In this document: positions 22,292-35,186 of the stretch, one piece after another
Layout: each line of letters begins with the position of its first letter
Position numbering within the stretch: position 1 is the stretch's first letter
From: Aphelidium insulamus
Taxonomy: Eukaryota > Aphelidiomycota > Aphelidea > Aphelidiaceae
Direction of reading: 5' to 3'
Assembly (NCBI GenBank): GCA_036784855.1
Contig: JAZDSV010000073.1
Span: forward strand, 1 to 53,521
Length of the DNA stretch: 53,521 nt
Program-made: the position numbers and the translations under genes
The notes under the pieces: generated by a model
The model's input: the letters and a program-made list of their open reading frames with translations, nothing else
Told to the model about the DNA's origin: nothing
Database searches by the model: none

Positions 22292-25200
22292 ATGGCATAC
22301 GGACAGAGCAATGGTCGCGGTAGGCGTGGCGGCGGGTTCGGCGGTGGTGCCGGAAACAGCTCCTACAGTCGCGGTGGTCGTGGCCGTGGTGGTGGTGGCA
22401 ACACGAGATATGTGGCGGCACCGCGTAACCTGCCGTCCATGCCCGCAGAATCAGTGTCCAGCACATCGCTGGCACAGGACCCATTTGACGAGGTGATACG
22501 CGTGGATGCCATTGACGCCGCGCTTGGTGTGCCCATGATGACGGAGGGGAAGCGAGTGGGGTGGCTGGTCAACATGATGCCCGTATGTTCACACTGCACA
22601 CTCCACCATTATACACTCACTTACACCGTGTAACATGCACAGACACTGCGACCGTCAGTGGAGTGGGAGAGTGGATGTGCGGCCGTAGACTTTTATTTTA
22701 TCCAGGACGATGGTTCGCGCTTCAAGGCGAGCATTGTTGTGCAGCCATATTTCCTAGTTGCTTGCTCGGTAGGGTTCTCCGGCAGTGATTGTAATTATGC
22801 GCTTATGCACTTCATGCCAGCCTGGACGAGAACCTGATGTTGAAGAGTATTTGAGGCGCAAGTTTGGCGCAATGCTATGCAAACTTACGCGTGAATTCAA
22901 GGAAGATTTGGACCTGGTAAGTGCTGATGCAATTAGAATCCATATTGACTACGAAGCCAAATCACTTGCTTGGTCATCGTCGAACATATTTGAAGCTTTG
23001 CTTTCGAAACAGCGAGGACTTGTTGGAGGTGCGGCGATCGCTGATGCCGTCCATACGCAAGAACCAGAGCAGCGATCATTTGCGCAATGCCTACACCAAC
23101 TTTTACGGTGACATGTAGGTTTATACAGCTAGAGATTATTAGCATTGATTAACTGGTACTACATAGTGATGCAGATGCAGATGAAGAACCGGTGGCTGGC
23201 GGCAAGAAGAGTAATTATGCGGACGGACTCGATTACATTGTCGACATTCGGGAATATGATGTTCCCTACTTGGCACGGGTCTGCATTGATCACGGTACGC
23301 GTAACAATTTCTACTCTCTCTGCATTGTACTTTCTCCATTGTATATACCATATGTTTTACTTTCGACTCTTACATGCGTAGAGTATCGCGTTGGACTGTG
23401 GTACACGGTGACGGAAGAGAATGGTTCGATTTCAGTGGAGCGCCTGTTGACCCGTATCTTGCCGGCAGATCCCGTGGTGCTGGCGTTTGACATTGAAACT
23501 GCCAAAGCGCCGCTCAAGTTTCCAGACGCCCAGGTGGATCCCATTATTATGATATCGTACATGGCCGATCGTCAGGTCTGATTCTGTTTATGAAGTCTAT
23601 CCGGTGAAATGACCTATGTGCAGGGCTTCCTTATCTGCAACAGAGAAATTGTATCGGATGATATTGTCGACTTTGACTACTCGCCAAAGCCGGGAGAGTT
23701 TGACGGGCCGTTCATTGTGTTCAATGAACCTGATGAGAGCGCCTTGCTGCGACGATTCTTTGAGCATATTCGCCAGCTGCAGCCGTCCGTGTATGTCACT
23801 TACAACGGCGACTTCTTTGACTGGCCGTACGTCGAGACACGTGCCAAATTGTATGATATCGACATGCGGCTGGAGATTGGCGTGTGGCGCAACGAACAGG
23901 GTGAATACTCCAGCTCCTACGCCTCGCACATGGACTGTTTCAAGTGGGTCAAGCGTGACAGTTACCTTCCCGTGGGCAGTCAGGGACTGAAGGCGGTTAC
24001 GAAATATAAGCTGGGATACGACCCGAAGGAGTTGGATCCCGAGTTGATGACTCGGTTTGCGGTGGAGTGTCCGCAAATCCTGGCCGACTACTCGGTATCC
24101 GATGCCGTGGCCACCTACTATCTGTACATGAAATATGTGCACCCGTTCGTCTTTTCTCTCTGCAACATTATCCCACTGGGACCCGATGATGTGCTGCGCA
24201 AAGGATCGGGAACTCTTTGCGAGATGTTGCTTATGGTGGGCATCAAATTGTGTGCTTCATTGATGTAACATCATCGTATAGGTAGAAGCATATAGTGCCA
24301 ATATTATCATGCCGAACAAGCATGTGGACGCGAATGGCAAACTTTACGAAGGACATCTTCTTGACAGCGAGACATATGTGGGCGGCCACGTAGAAGCACT
24401 TGAGTCGGGCGTGTTTCGCAGTGATATCACGAGCAATTTTCGCTTGGATATCTCAGCATTTGACAAGGTTAAATTGCAGTCTGACTGACTGCTCGTAAAA
24501 TCTAAACTTGTAGCTGCTGCTGGATCTGGACCGGGCAATCAAATTTTTCATCACAAAGGAAGAGCGCAAGTCTATGGATGATGTAGTGAACTTTGAGGAA
24601 GTAGGTGTCGTCACATTATATTGAGCATACCTAATGTTTGCAGGTTCGGGATCAAATAGCAGAACAGTTAACACACTTTTCAAAGAATCCCAATGGCGCG
24701 TACGAGCCGCTCATTTACCACTTGGACGTTGCCGCCATGTACCCAAATATTATCTTGACAAATCGATTGCAGCCACCGGCTCTTGTCGACGACGAAATGT
24801 GTGCCGCATGCGACTTTAACCGCCCGGGTGCTACTTGTCAACGGCGGATGCAGTGGTCATGGCGTGGGGAATATTTTCCTGCCGAGCGAAGCGAATACAA
24901 CATGATTAAAAACCAGCTAGAGTCGGAGAAGTTTCCAGCGAAAATAGCTGGAGAGTCATCTCGCTCGTGGGCCCAACTGGCGCCCGGCGAACAAAACACA
25001 CTGATCAACAAACGTTTGGGAGACTACAGCCGCAAGGTGTACAAAAAGATTCACGAGACCAAAGTGGAGAGCAGAGAGTCGATCGTGTGTCAGCGAGAAA
25101 ATCCGTTCTACGTCGACACGGTGCGCAAGTTTCGTGACCGCCGCTACGAGTACAAAGGCAAGCTAAAAGATGCGAAGAAAAGTCTGGACGCGGCGGTGCG

Positions 25201-28200
25201 CCTGAACGACCCGACTGAAATCGACAGTGCACGCAAGATGACTGTGCTGTGGGATTCACTGCAACTGGCGCACAAGTGTATTCTCAACTCATTCTACGGC
25301 TACGTGATGCGCAAGGGGAGTCGGTGGTACTCGATGGAGATGGCAGGCATCGTGTGCCTCACCGGTGCCAACATCATTCGAATGGCGCGCGAGATTGTGG
25401 AGAAAATCGGCCGGCCACTCGAGCTGGACACGGACGGTATTTGGTGCATCTTGCCCCGAGGGTTCCCAGAGAACTTTGAAATTAAACTCAAGAACGGCGA
25501 GAGTATAGTGATGTCGTATCCGTGCGCCATGTTGAATCACCTGGTGCACGACCAGTTCACCAACGATCAATACCAGACGCTGGCTGATCCCGAAACGTTC
25601 GAGTATACAACCACGTCGGAGAACTCAATCTTTTTCGAGGTGGACGGACCGTACCGTGCCATGATACTGCCTGCGTCCAAGGAAGAGAATAAGCTGTTGA
25701 AGAAACGATATGCAGTATTTGACGAAAAGGGTCGACTGGCTGAATTAAAAGGGTTCGAGATCAAGCGCCGCGGCGAACTGAAAATAATCAAAGTATTCCA
25801 AGAAGAGGTTTTTGCGCAGTTTCTCGAAGGTTCGAACCTGGAGGAGTGCTATCAGGCAGTGGGCGGTGTGGCCAATCGTTGGCTGGACATTTTGTACACC
25901 AAAGGCGCCACCGTCAGTGATGAAGATCTGATGGAATACATTTCCGAGAACCGATCAATGTCCAAGACCCTTGAAGACTACGGCGCGCAAAAATCCACCT
26001 CAATTAGTACCGCAAAGCGGCTGGCCGAATTCCTGGGCGACCAAATGGTCAAGGATAAAGGGCTGGCGTGCAAGTTTATCATTGCACACAAGCCCGTAGA
26101 CGCACCCGTCGCAGAACGGGCCATCCCCGTTGCTATTTTCTCCGCGGAGCAGAGTGTGAAGCGACATTTCCTTCGCAGATGGCTGCATGATCAGTCCTTG
26201 GTTAACTTTGATGTCCGCACAATTCTGGACTGGCAATACTACATTGAGCGCTTGGGCTCCAGCATTCAAAAGGTGATCACCATTCCAGCGGCCATGCAGG
26301 GAATTGCAAACCCAGTTCCGAGGATGTAGGTGTAAAGGTGTACATCTATTCGTCTAAAGCGTGTAGCGTCCATCCCGACTGGCTGTTGAAACGTGGCCTG
26401 TCGCGTAGTGGAAAGGCGTTCCAGCAAAAGATTACGGATATGTTCAAAAAGGCAAGTTCTGTCTCCGCTGTGCCCGATCTGGAGGACACAATCGCTGGTG
26501 GATCACAGCAGCCATCGGTTCCACAACAAAGGACGGTCACCAAACGAGCAATGATCGCAGCGCAAGACACCGAGCCCGCAATCACGATTCGAGATCCGAC
26601 CGAAGACTACCATAAGTGGCTAGCCGAGCACAAGGAGAAATGGCGCTACCAGCGAAAGCAAAAGAAGGCTGGCACAAGTATTCCCCGGTCCATACAAGCG
26701 AAAACCGTATTTCATCAGCAGTCGCTTTCCACGCTACAGCGCACCTGGGAAATTGTTCAGATTGCCGACACCGACTTACCAGGACAATTCCGCTTGTGGG
26801 CGCTAGTGGACAGACAACTGCTCTCCATCAAGGTCACCGTGCCACGTGTGTTTCAAGTAAATTGCAATGAACCCGACGAGAAGAACATGTTTACCAAATG
26901 CGCCAAAGCATTGCCGCGCTCGCAAACCGCACGGCACCTGTACGAAATTGTAGTCGAAGAGAGCGACTACCAGGAGAATAATGGCGTGTACAAGTCGTTT
27001 CAATTCCACCACGACACAATCGGGGTGTACGAATTGCAGATCCCACTTATATTCCGTGCCCTGCTTCGCCTGGGCTGCACCACAAAGCTGGATTCCCGTC
27101 GAGGTATGCTTAGTGGTACCACGCTGCTTTATTGCTGACCGATGAAGGTCTCCGACTGCGGCGCGGCACCGAAGACACGTATCAGCTGTTTGACTTTATG
27201 GAAAAGTTGTCACCGTTCGCAAGCTATCTGGCTGGTGGCCGTATGCAATTTCTGTACCTGTACCACTCTCACAGCGATTCGCGGCACGTATTCTGTCTGT
27301 GGATGCCACAAGCAGCAAAGGCCCACGTTGTGATTGTGGATCCGTATCGCAACAATGAGCTGCCAAGTGTGGCCAAAATGTATTCCGACCGTCGAGCACG
27401 CTACGTTGACGACACCGAACAAGCTGACGAAACGTCCGACACCTTCTTCAAGTATCCGGAGCAAGTAACTGTGGATGCAACTAGCGTGCCAGGCGAAAAG
27501 GAGGCCTTCAAACGGCTGAACAAAATTCTGTCCGAGTATCAGAACGAGCGTAATGGACCCACAACTATTTTGGTGCAGTCTTTGCATGAGCTGCCTACGA
27601 TGCGCCGCAAAATGCGAATCCTGGCCGAGTTCCCGCTGATTCCCGTCCCTGTCAAGAAGAAGGAGAATAATTTCCCGGCGCTCAACTGGCAACGATTTGC
27701 CGCCAGGTATATGGTGCAGAACTTTTTGTTTGTCCATGCGTGGCTGGTGGATCGGGTGATTCTGTCACGGTATGCTAATGTACCCGTGGGCAACATTGGC
27801 AGTGACACCACAACATTTCTGTCCGACTTGATATATGGACGCACGCTGTCGGAGCGCTCAATGGTGCTGTGGTACTCGCCAACCGAACGTCCGGATCTGG
27901 GCGGCCGCGAAGACGATGACAATTTCTTTTCCGTGCAAGACTTGGTTGACCCGCTAATCGATGCGCCCGGAATCTACAAGACCATGTGCGTGGAGTACAA
28001 CTTGGATAACCTGCCAATGAACGCCATTCTGCAATCGGTGCACATTAACGAGTTGGAAGGATCCGATGGCAATGCCGGACTGGCCAACGGTGAAATGAAT
28101 TCCATCGAGCAGCACATGGCCAAGGTGGCAAACGACAACGATTTGGATGATTTGTCCACCAACTCGCCGTCGTACCACGCATTTCGCGCCATGAAAGACC

Positions 28201-29660
28201 TTGTGAAATCGTGGGCCAAGGAGTTCCACGCATACGGCAATCCCATTGGTGAAATAATGTTTCGCAACTTTTACCGCTGGGTAAGCAGTACCAACAGCAA
28301 ATTCTACGACCCGGCGCTGTACGCCTATCTGCACGGGCTGATGAAGAAGACGCTCATGTTGCTGGTTGCCGAGTTCAAACGCCTCGGCGCTAAAATTGTT
28401 CACGCCGACTTGAACAAGCTGATCATTGTCACCACCAAGACCAGCCACGAGAACGCGGTGGCGTACAGCGACTTTGTTTTGAAGACCATGAAGGCCAAGG
28501 ATGTCTTTTTCTGGGTCGATCTGCAGCCGGTCCAGTACTGGAGTGAGCTGATCTGGATGGACACTCTCAAGTAGGTCAAAAAGTGCTTCAATGTATCTTT
28601 AAGTAGTTGACACCGTAGCTATGGCGGCATTGTTGCAGACGGAGCCGAGGCGGAGAATGTGGAGTCTATTCCAAACACCCCGACTGCCCCAGCGGATCCA
28701 TCTGTATCCATGCACTGGAACATTTGCCGCTTCTTGCCGCCGCTGATCCAACCCATTTTCACCAAGATTGTCGCAGACTTTATCCTGAAGCTGCACGAAA
28801 TGAAGACACTGCGCCGCGCTGGCAACGCTCCCGGTTCCACGCCTGCAAAGGGAATTCCGCGCGGAATGACACTCACGCAGTGCCGGGCCGCTGATCCGGA
28901 GTGTGCCAGTGAGCAGACGCTTGTGCGCGAATACTTTACCAGACAGCTGCTGAAAATACTGCCCGAGGTGCAGCGAGCAGTGGCCGGCGCCTCGGAAACC
29001 GAGGAACAAATGGCCGCAATCACTTTCCCCCGATTGCCCGGATCACATCTCAACCTGAACAACCCGGCGCTGGAACTCGTAAAATACACATGTCAGGTAT
29101 TTGGGCTGTCGCGCGATCTCGAGACGGAAGTGCGGTACATGCGCCGCACCCTGCTCAGCCTGATTTCTGTGCGCGAATTCAGCCCCGAGGCCGTCTACCA
29201 GAACCCGTGCGACTCATTTATATTGCCGCACATATTTTGCTCCTTCTGCCAGCACTGCCGCGACCTGGACCTGGCCAGTGACACCGGCGCAGACATCGTG
29301 TCGAGACATAGCGGCAACAATTCGGCCATGGAGTGGCTCTGCCCGCACTGTCACCAACACTATGACATCACAATAATTGAAGAATCTCTGGTGCACATGG
29401 TCCAACGGATGCTCACCGCCTATCAGCTGCAGGATCTGTGCTGCACAAAGTGTCGCACAACAAAGGTGGAGAATCTGCGAGAACAGTGTAAAGGGTGTGC
29501 CGGGCCGTACTCACTACTCGTGGGGCACGCGGCCGTAGTCAAGAGTGCCAGTGACAAGGGCAGTCTGATCCGGAAGCTGGGTGTGCTGCACAACATTGCC
29601 AGCGTGCAGCAAATGCCCTTCCTGGCCGAGGTGGTTGACTGGGCCCGCGAAAACATTTAG
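22292..29660 (+). CDS. POLE: DNA polymerase epsilon catalytic subunit
   Basis: Leading-strand replicative polymerase. Thirteen exons give 2253 residues: 22292-22582, 22643-22768, 22821-22916, 22957-23114, 23167-23294, 23382-23575, 23624-24235, 24282-24467, 24514-24600, 24644-26325, 26367-27103, 27148-28570, 28619-29660. Exonuclease motifs are [20 protein letters not shown] and [13 protein letters not shown]. Polymerase motif A is [16 protein letters not shown], motif C is [10 protein letters not shown] and motif B is in [15 protein letters not shown]. The Fe-S/P-domain region keeps [13 protein letters not shown]. The inactive second B-family half is present, e.g. [19 protein letters not shown]. 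The C-terminus has two zinc-binding modules (CSFCQHC ... CPHCHQH and [10 protein letters not shown] ... CKGCAG) that bind the B subunit. Unusually, the N-terminus starts with a Gly/Arg-rich tract ([11 protein letters not shown] ... [11 protein letters not shown]) before the conserved GWLVNMMP. Confidence 0.97.
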
Positions 29661-30202
29661 CATCCACTGTAATACACTCCTGTTCCTCATTGCTCTGTTA
29701 AGGCAACCTTGACCGAAGTGCTTGACCAATCATCTTCAACCATACAATTGTGGCACCATTTACCTTCACTCTGCACCCACATCCATCCATCCTTTGTCGC
29801 CACACACTTTGCCACACCCGACATCACCTGACGACACTGCGGTGTAGCTAGGTGCTGTAGACACTGGTAGTAGGATATGATTAACTGGACACATGCACCA
29901 CCAAAATGAGCATCGTGATTACCATTATCCACGCTCTCCACGAGCACCAATGATCCTCTGTATCAGTATTTGCATACGTCTGGTATTATTGTATGTTGTA
30001 TCTTGTAGCAGCATATGCGTGCATGCCCCGTGACATGGACGCATATGCTCAACTGTTGAAAGGAGCAGTGATGATTGGTATATACACAGACCTGTTCTGA
30101 ACACATAATGTGGATAGTATTACCGCCTCTTCTGAGCCACCTTTCAAATACATACACTTATTGTATCACACTACTTCAGTCAGTAGTTGGGGGCAACTGC
30201 AT
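29661..30202. other. Spacer after POLE, possible small minus-strand gene
   Basis: A 542-bp interval. The minus strand holds an open frame at 29950-29687 encoding about 87 residues with several cysteines (ACVQLIISYYQCLQH, PQCRQ, KWCHNC). It has no ATG of its own but can be joined in frame, through a GT-AG intron starting near 30096, to a short exon beginning at ATG 30157. The resulting 110-residue protein matches nothing I know. On the plus strand there is nothing I recognise. Confidence 0.3.
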
Positions 30203-31927
30203 ATGCAGCATGAGACATTAATCCAGCCAATCGCATCACGGCGGCTTCTCTGTGCAACCATCGCAGTCAGCAACTGGATGGCAATTGGAGTACAATATGC
30301 GGCCGCCGTCGCCACCATGATGCTGTCAGCCGCAATGTTACCCTGGGTGGTTAGTACCGTGTCTTTTATCAGCCTGTACTCATAAAACCTTAACTATTTG
30401 TGATGGCAGTGCTCGCCACCAGAGGTCATTGTGCCGTGGCGCAACACTGTCTTCGCGGCAGCCGCTCTGTTCACCATCAATGTGGTGTCGGCGATTCACG
30501 CGGCCGTGCTGAATGAGAACACCGGGACTCTTGACTGGTCTAGTTGGGACATGTTCTTGGTTGACGTGCGGCAGCACTGGCCAGAGTATGCCGACGCCGC
30601 GGCAATGCTGATCACACTGCTCACACTGTCGATGGGCGCGCTGAACATTGGTGGCCCGTTTACGGCAACATCCGTGGCATTCGGCACCACTGTCATCGGC
30701 ACTGCGGTGCTGCGGCAGAGCGGCGATGTGAGACACGCCGTTTGCAGGGAGCTGTCCCGCGGACACTGGGACGATAAAGACGGCACTCAGTGGCCGTGGT
30801 GTGACCCGCGGTATACATGGAGCGCCGAGTGGCCCGTCCTTGCTGCCGGAACCAGTATCGCACTGGCCGGCATTGTGGGCGCGGCGGTGTGCACGTACAT
30901 GTCGCGCGTGGACACGGCAGACCTGGGCACCCGGCGTGATTCCACACCGCGTGATTCCACCAGCAGCAGCAGTGCAGGCATTATCCCGCGGCGTCAACAT
31001 GCGCTGTCCTCGGCATCGGATGAGACCGTCGGCACCTTTACCACGGCCCTCACGCACTTTGCAGCCGACAGTGACGAGCTGATGCCCGGTAGCAGCGCAC
31101 GGAGCCCGTTCTCCGCGCGGTTATCACTGCCCGCCACCCCGCTGCTGTTCCGGCTGCCGTCGGTGAGGAGAGCGCGAGACCCACGCGACGCGTCCCCGCA
31201 GTACCGTAAGCGGGCTCGAGCTGTATTTAGGTTCGTCGGAGTGTCGCTGGTGTGTGGGGTGGTGGGTGGCGCCTCCGTCGCCTGGCTGGTCGGGGTGACA
31301 ATGCTACGCGCGCACTCATCCCACTACTCGCCGTCGGATGGCTATGTGCGGACAGGCGCGGCATCCCTGGCACTGTTGGCGCTGCTACTTTTGGGTGTTG
31401 TGGCACGCAAAGTACTGCAGACTTGCTCTTGCGTGACTGGTAGCCCTCGTGTCCGAGACAGCAGCGAGGCAAGTGTCCCGCTCCTAGTGGGCCACACGGC
31501 AGACATTGACCCGCCGCGGCCACTCTACCCACATGAACGCTGGTCGGACTGGTGGCTTCGGCGGAACTGGCGTGCAGTTGCTGCTGGAAGCACAGCCGCC
31601 TTGTTGCTGTGGCTGAGCGTGCTGTGCCTGCTCCACAGTGTCGACAGTGGGCGCGACACACCCAGCGCGGCCTCGGGCAATGCCGCGAGTGTTATCGCAG
31701 CCACTTTGACCGCCGTGCTGCTGCTTACTGCGGCTGTAATTGGCTCGTGGCTACTGGACTGGCTGGCCTCACTGTTGCCGGCAAGGTGGCAGAGAACTGC
31801 GCGATCACTGACGAAAACTGCCGGATGGTCTCTAATGTACTCCATGTTTGCCGTGCTCATGGTGGTCGGTTGCTGCAGTCTGGGCGTCTTTGGCTGGAAG
31901 TGGCGGCTGATAGTTCCACTACAATAA
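30203..31927 (+). CDS. Polytopic membrane protein of unknown family
   Basis: Two exons, 30203-30349 and 30410-31927, phase 0, about 554 residues. The donor could be at 30347 or 30350 (one residue difference). The protein has roughly nine or ten hydrophobic helices, including AIGVQYAAAVATMMLSAAML, VFAAAALFTINVVSAIHAA, VSLVCGVVGGASVAWLVGV and SLMYSMFAVLMVVGCCSLGV. Helix 4 is followed by a Ser/Arg-rich cytoplasmic loop of about 130 residues. It has no motif of known transporters that I can see. The first 49 residues form their own exon, and an upstream ATG is not excluded. The stop codon is embedded in its own AATAAA (31923-31928), giving a very short 3' UTR before the convergent V-ATPase gene. 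Confidence 0.65.
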
Positions 31928-32029
31928 AGTATGCTCGCAAACGGCTACGTATGCATGATCTTGAACAAAAGCAAAGGGATACATAACTTATACTGGCTTC
32001 AGAACTAGTGTATTGTTGCGGTGGTAGCT

Positions 32030-32899
32030 TTAATCGCTGCCAAGAATGCCGGCAATCCTCTTGAGCACTGCGTCCTTCTCCGGGTCAAATGGGTGCTCTT
32101 TGGACGGGATCTCCAGCACCACCGGGAATGCCGACTATATTGTTTACTTGTTGGCAAACATACATACACACATGCACACGGACATACACATGCACATCCA
32201 ACTATAGACATACATACATTTATAGACATACATACCTGTATAGACATACATACCTTTATAGACATGCATACATTTATAGACATACATACCTTTATAGACA
32301 TGATACCTTTATAGACATGCATACATTTATAGACATGATACCTTTATAGACATGATACCTTTATAGACATGCACACATTTATAGACATACATATATATAT
32401 ATATACATCCAACTCCAACTGTAGACATACACCGGGAATTATCACACCATCAATTATCATACCTCATGCTCCTCCATGGTCTCGCGTATCTCCTCGGCAA
32501 TCTGCATGCATGAAGCATTAGCCCAATGCTGGTAAAAGTAGCGTACATACATGCTGGTTAATCAACAGAATGGCGATATCGCGCCTCTTGCAGAACTCGC
32601 GAAACTGCTCCTGGATGGCCGTGATGGACGTCTCTACATTATGCGCATAAGTGCACATCATTGTACATCAAAGTATAAAGCCACCCACTGGAATCCACCA
32701 CGAGAAAGTTGGCCCGCTGCTTGGAGTCCAGGTGCCCGACCCCGGCCAGCAGGATGCCCGTCACCGAGTCCTACGCAGCGTGATAAAAACGATGTGTGCA
32801 GGGACGGGGCACCAGTAGCACACCCTAGCAGCGCACCTCATCCCCGATAACGGCAATCAAGTTGCGATCCTTGAAGGCGGCGGTGCTGACGGCGGCCAT
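32030..32899 (-). CDS. ATP6V1F: V-type ATPase subunit F
   Basis: Subunit F (yeast Vma7) belongs to the central rotor stalk of the V1 sector. Five exons on the minus strand: 32899-32837, 32770-32689, 32633-32551, 32501-32463, 32134-32030; 123 residues against 119 in human. Diagnostic segments are [48 protein letters not shown] and [22 protein letters not shown]. Every junction keeps frame. Intron 4 (32462-32135, 328 nt) is far longer than the other introns because it holds a minisatellite. The gene is divergent from the PAM2-motif gene at 33165. Confidence 0.95.
32170..32425. repeat. TATAGACAT minisatellite in V-ATPase subunit F intron 4
   Basis: Eleven copies of TATAGACAT separated by short variants of ACATACC, GCATAC and GATACC with TT(T)A, flanked by CATCCAACTATAGACATACAT on the left and a short (TA)n and CATCCAACTCCAACTGTAGACA on the right. 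The left cassette is the reverse complement of the cassette in the kinase microsatellite at 9 kb. Confidence 0.92.
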
Positions 32900-33164
32900 A
32901 ATCAACAACAATTGTGTGATTGTCTGCTTCTCCCACACTCTCACTTACACGCACTCACACGCGCGGCCACGCACATTCCCCGTGCGGCCCGTCGTCTCTC
33001 ACAGCGCGCCGGCTGCGCAGTGTCTGTGGTTGCGTGAGGTGTGTGGCCTCTGCTCTGGTCCCCTATTTCGGGTTGCGCTAGGCGGGACACCTCCGAGGAC
33101 GGGCTCACACACATTACCTACACAGCCACACATATATACATTACGGCCACACACGCACACTTCT

Positions 33165-33534
33165 ATGAGCCACTTTGGGGCGGTGGGGGTGGTGGCTACA
33201 CGGCTGGACCTGCATGGCGACCACTTTCATGGCGACGGTTTGGATGGTGGTGCCACCGCCGAAGTGGACGCCGACACGCAGCTCGCTCTGCTTCGGATAA
33301 TCGACGATGATGGCGATGAGCACGCTGCTGGCATCGCTGCCCGTCCCACACTGGATGCCCAACAACAACATGCTGTCGGACTACCAGATGCGGGTGGTGT
33401 TGGCGATGGGGATGATGGCGACGCGGTGGCCGATGAAGACACCAGCGATTTGGCGCCCGTCTACTCCTGGGACGCTGCAGACACCAAGCCGCGTCTCCTT
33501 GGCAAGTACAGTATATTGTGTTATTGTTTATACA

Positions 33535-33580
<46 letters not shown>

Positions 33581-34935
33581 TGTGTATTATAATGTTCCAA
33601 GACTAACACTAAAATCACTCAGATGAAATACTGACCGAGTGCCGCCTGTTTGGCCAAGAGTACACACCGCTTGACTGGTCGGCGTGGACTTTTCCTGTGC
33701 CGCTGACAGAGGCCACTGCCGCATCGAGTTCCATGCACTGCTTGGATGACGACCATGAGCGCCATCAAGTATCGACGGGCTCCGACACCAGCCGCTGCGA
33801 TTCTCTGAGCAACTGCAGCTCGCCCCGACAACAGTGGCCGGCGGTCTCGGTGCGAGAGAAGGTTGCAGCAGTCCAAGTACCGGCACCGATCAAGAATTTG
33901 TCGGTGGCTGCCCCAGAGTTCCGTCCGCTGGGTCACTCGGCGCTAACTCCCACCTCGTCGTTTTCTTCGTCGACTGCATCGCTGGCAGAGAGTCTGGTGT
34001 CTTCGGCCCCGAGCAGCGCTGGATCCTCGGGCAAGTGCTCGCTGGCCACCTCTACTTGCTCATCCACGTCGTCGCTGTGCGGAGAACAGCAGCCGGTCAA
34101 CTCAGTCGGCGCGATGCCTGATTCCATGTTTTCCGGCGGTGGAGGTGCCTCCAACAGCTGTGGTTACTTTCGGCCTGCCATGCCATCTGCAGCATACAGC
34201 GGCTTAGAATTGCCACCGGCACGCCAAATGTCTCCTCAAGACTTGCCTGGCCCGTCGACAGGATGGAACTTTAAACAGCGGACCGCGCCTAGTGGCCCGC
34301 GACAGTGGTCGTCTGTCCGTCCGCCTGCCCCTACTCCGGAAGCTACTTGGGGTCCTTCGTCGTTCACCAATAATCAGACTGCTCTGTCCAACAGTACGTG
34401 GATGTCGGGGCAATTTCCGCAAAGCGCCCCTCCAGTCAGTGCGACCTATGTACCACAATATGGCGGCATGGCTGGCAACACACCGCCAATTGATGGCAGC
34501 GGTTACAATAATAGTTTTGGCGTAGTAGACGGCGCACCTGTACCGCAAGCGGCGGCAACAATGTCCTTATCGTCCCGGCCGCCATCAGCCAAGTGGATGT
34601 GTGGCCCCGCAGATCTTGCTGCACGTTCCCAACATTCCCAACACAATTCCTGGAAGCGGCTGGAACCGAATTTTCCGGGGTATTTTCAGTGGAGCTCGCA
34701 GCCTGCAAAATCCGTGGAACATTATTCAACAGGCGGCGGGTTTGAACTATATTCAAGTAGCAGTGGCGCGAGAGTCGCCATGCATCGCCATTCCCCGCGC
34801 CAAGATGCCCCATATAATTATCCTGCCGACACTGGCATTAGACCGGCAGCGACGTGGTATGCGCCAGTGCACCAGCGCCAACACGGACCCGCCAACAACA
34901 ATGGCAACAACAACAGCAATCTGTATCCAAACTAA
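33165..34935 (+). CDS. Disordered protein with PAM2-like motif
   Basis: Two exons, 33165-33501 and 33623-34935, about 549 residues. The first exon is His/Asp/Gly-rich and acidic. The second starts EILTECRLFGQEYTPLDW and is then mostly Ser/Pro/Gly/Asn-rich and disordered, ending in Asn repeats. At 33898-33927 it carries LSVAAPEFRP, which fits the PAM2 consensus (LNxxAxEFxP) that docks on the MLLE domain of poly(A)-binding protein. That suggests a role in mRNA deadenylation or translation, as for other PAM2 proteins, but this is inference. The family is otherwise unknown to me. The intron donor is GC (G|GCAAGT at 33502) or a GT at 33511 adding three residues; both keep frame. The intron has a long (TA)n run. 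Confidence 0.65.
33536..33583. repeat. (TA)n microsatellite
   Basis: Nearly pure TA dinucleotides with one TG interruption, inside the 121-nt intron of the PAM2-motif gene. Confidence 0.9.
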
Positions 34936-35186
34936 CTGCTCGATGGGTGCTCGATGATACATTGAACCGTTCGACCGATACTGCAACGTAGTGCTTACAA
35001 AGAAATGCCAGAACAGAAAAAAAACCAGCGATACTTTTACTAACAGCCACCACAATTAATTGCCACCTGCCCACTCACCCAACTCACATCAACATTATCT
35101 TTAAGTCGCCCACGTTGCCTCACACTGCGAGGCAATTACATTAAGAATAAAACCGTCTGATGATAATTATTTATGGATGCATGTAT

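Noticed and set aside
32021-32349. Tandem-repeat protein (IDIHTF repeats) on the plus strand at the minisatellite
   Set aside because: The frame starts inside the V-ATPase subunit F last exon on the opposite strand and merely translates the intronic minisatellite.
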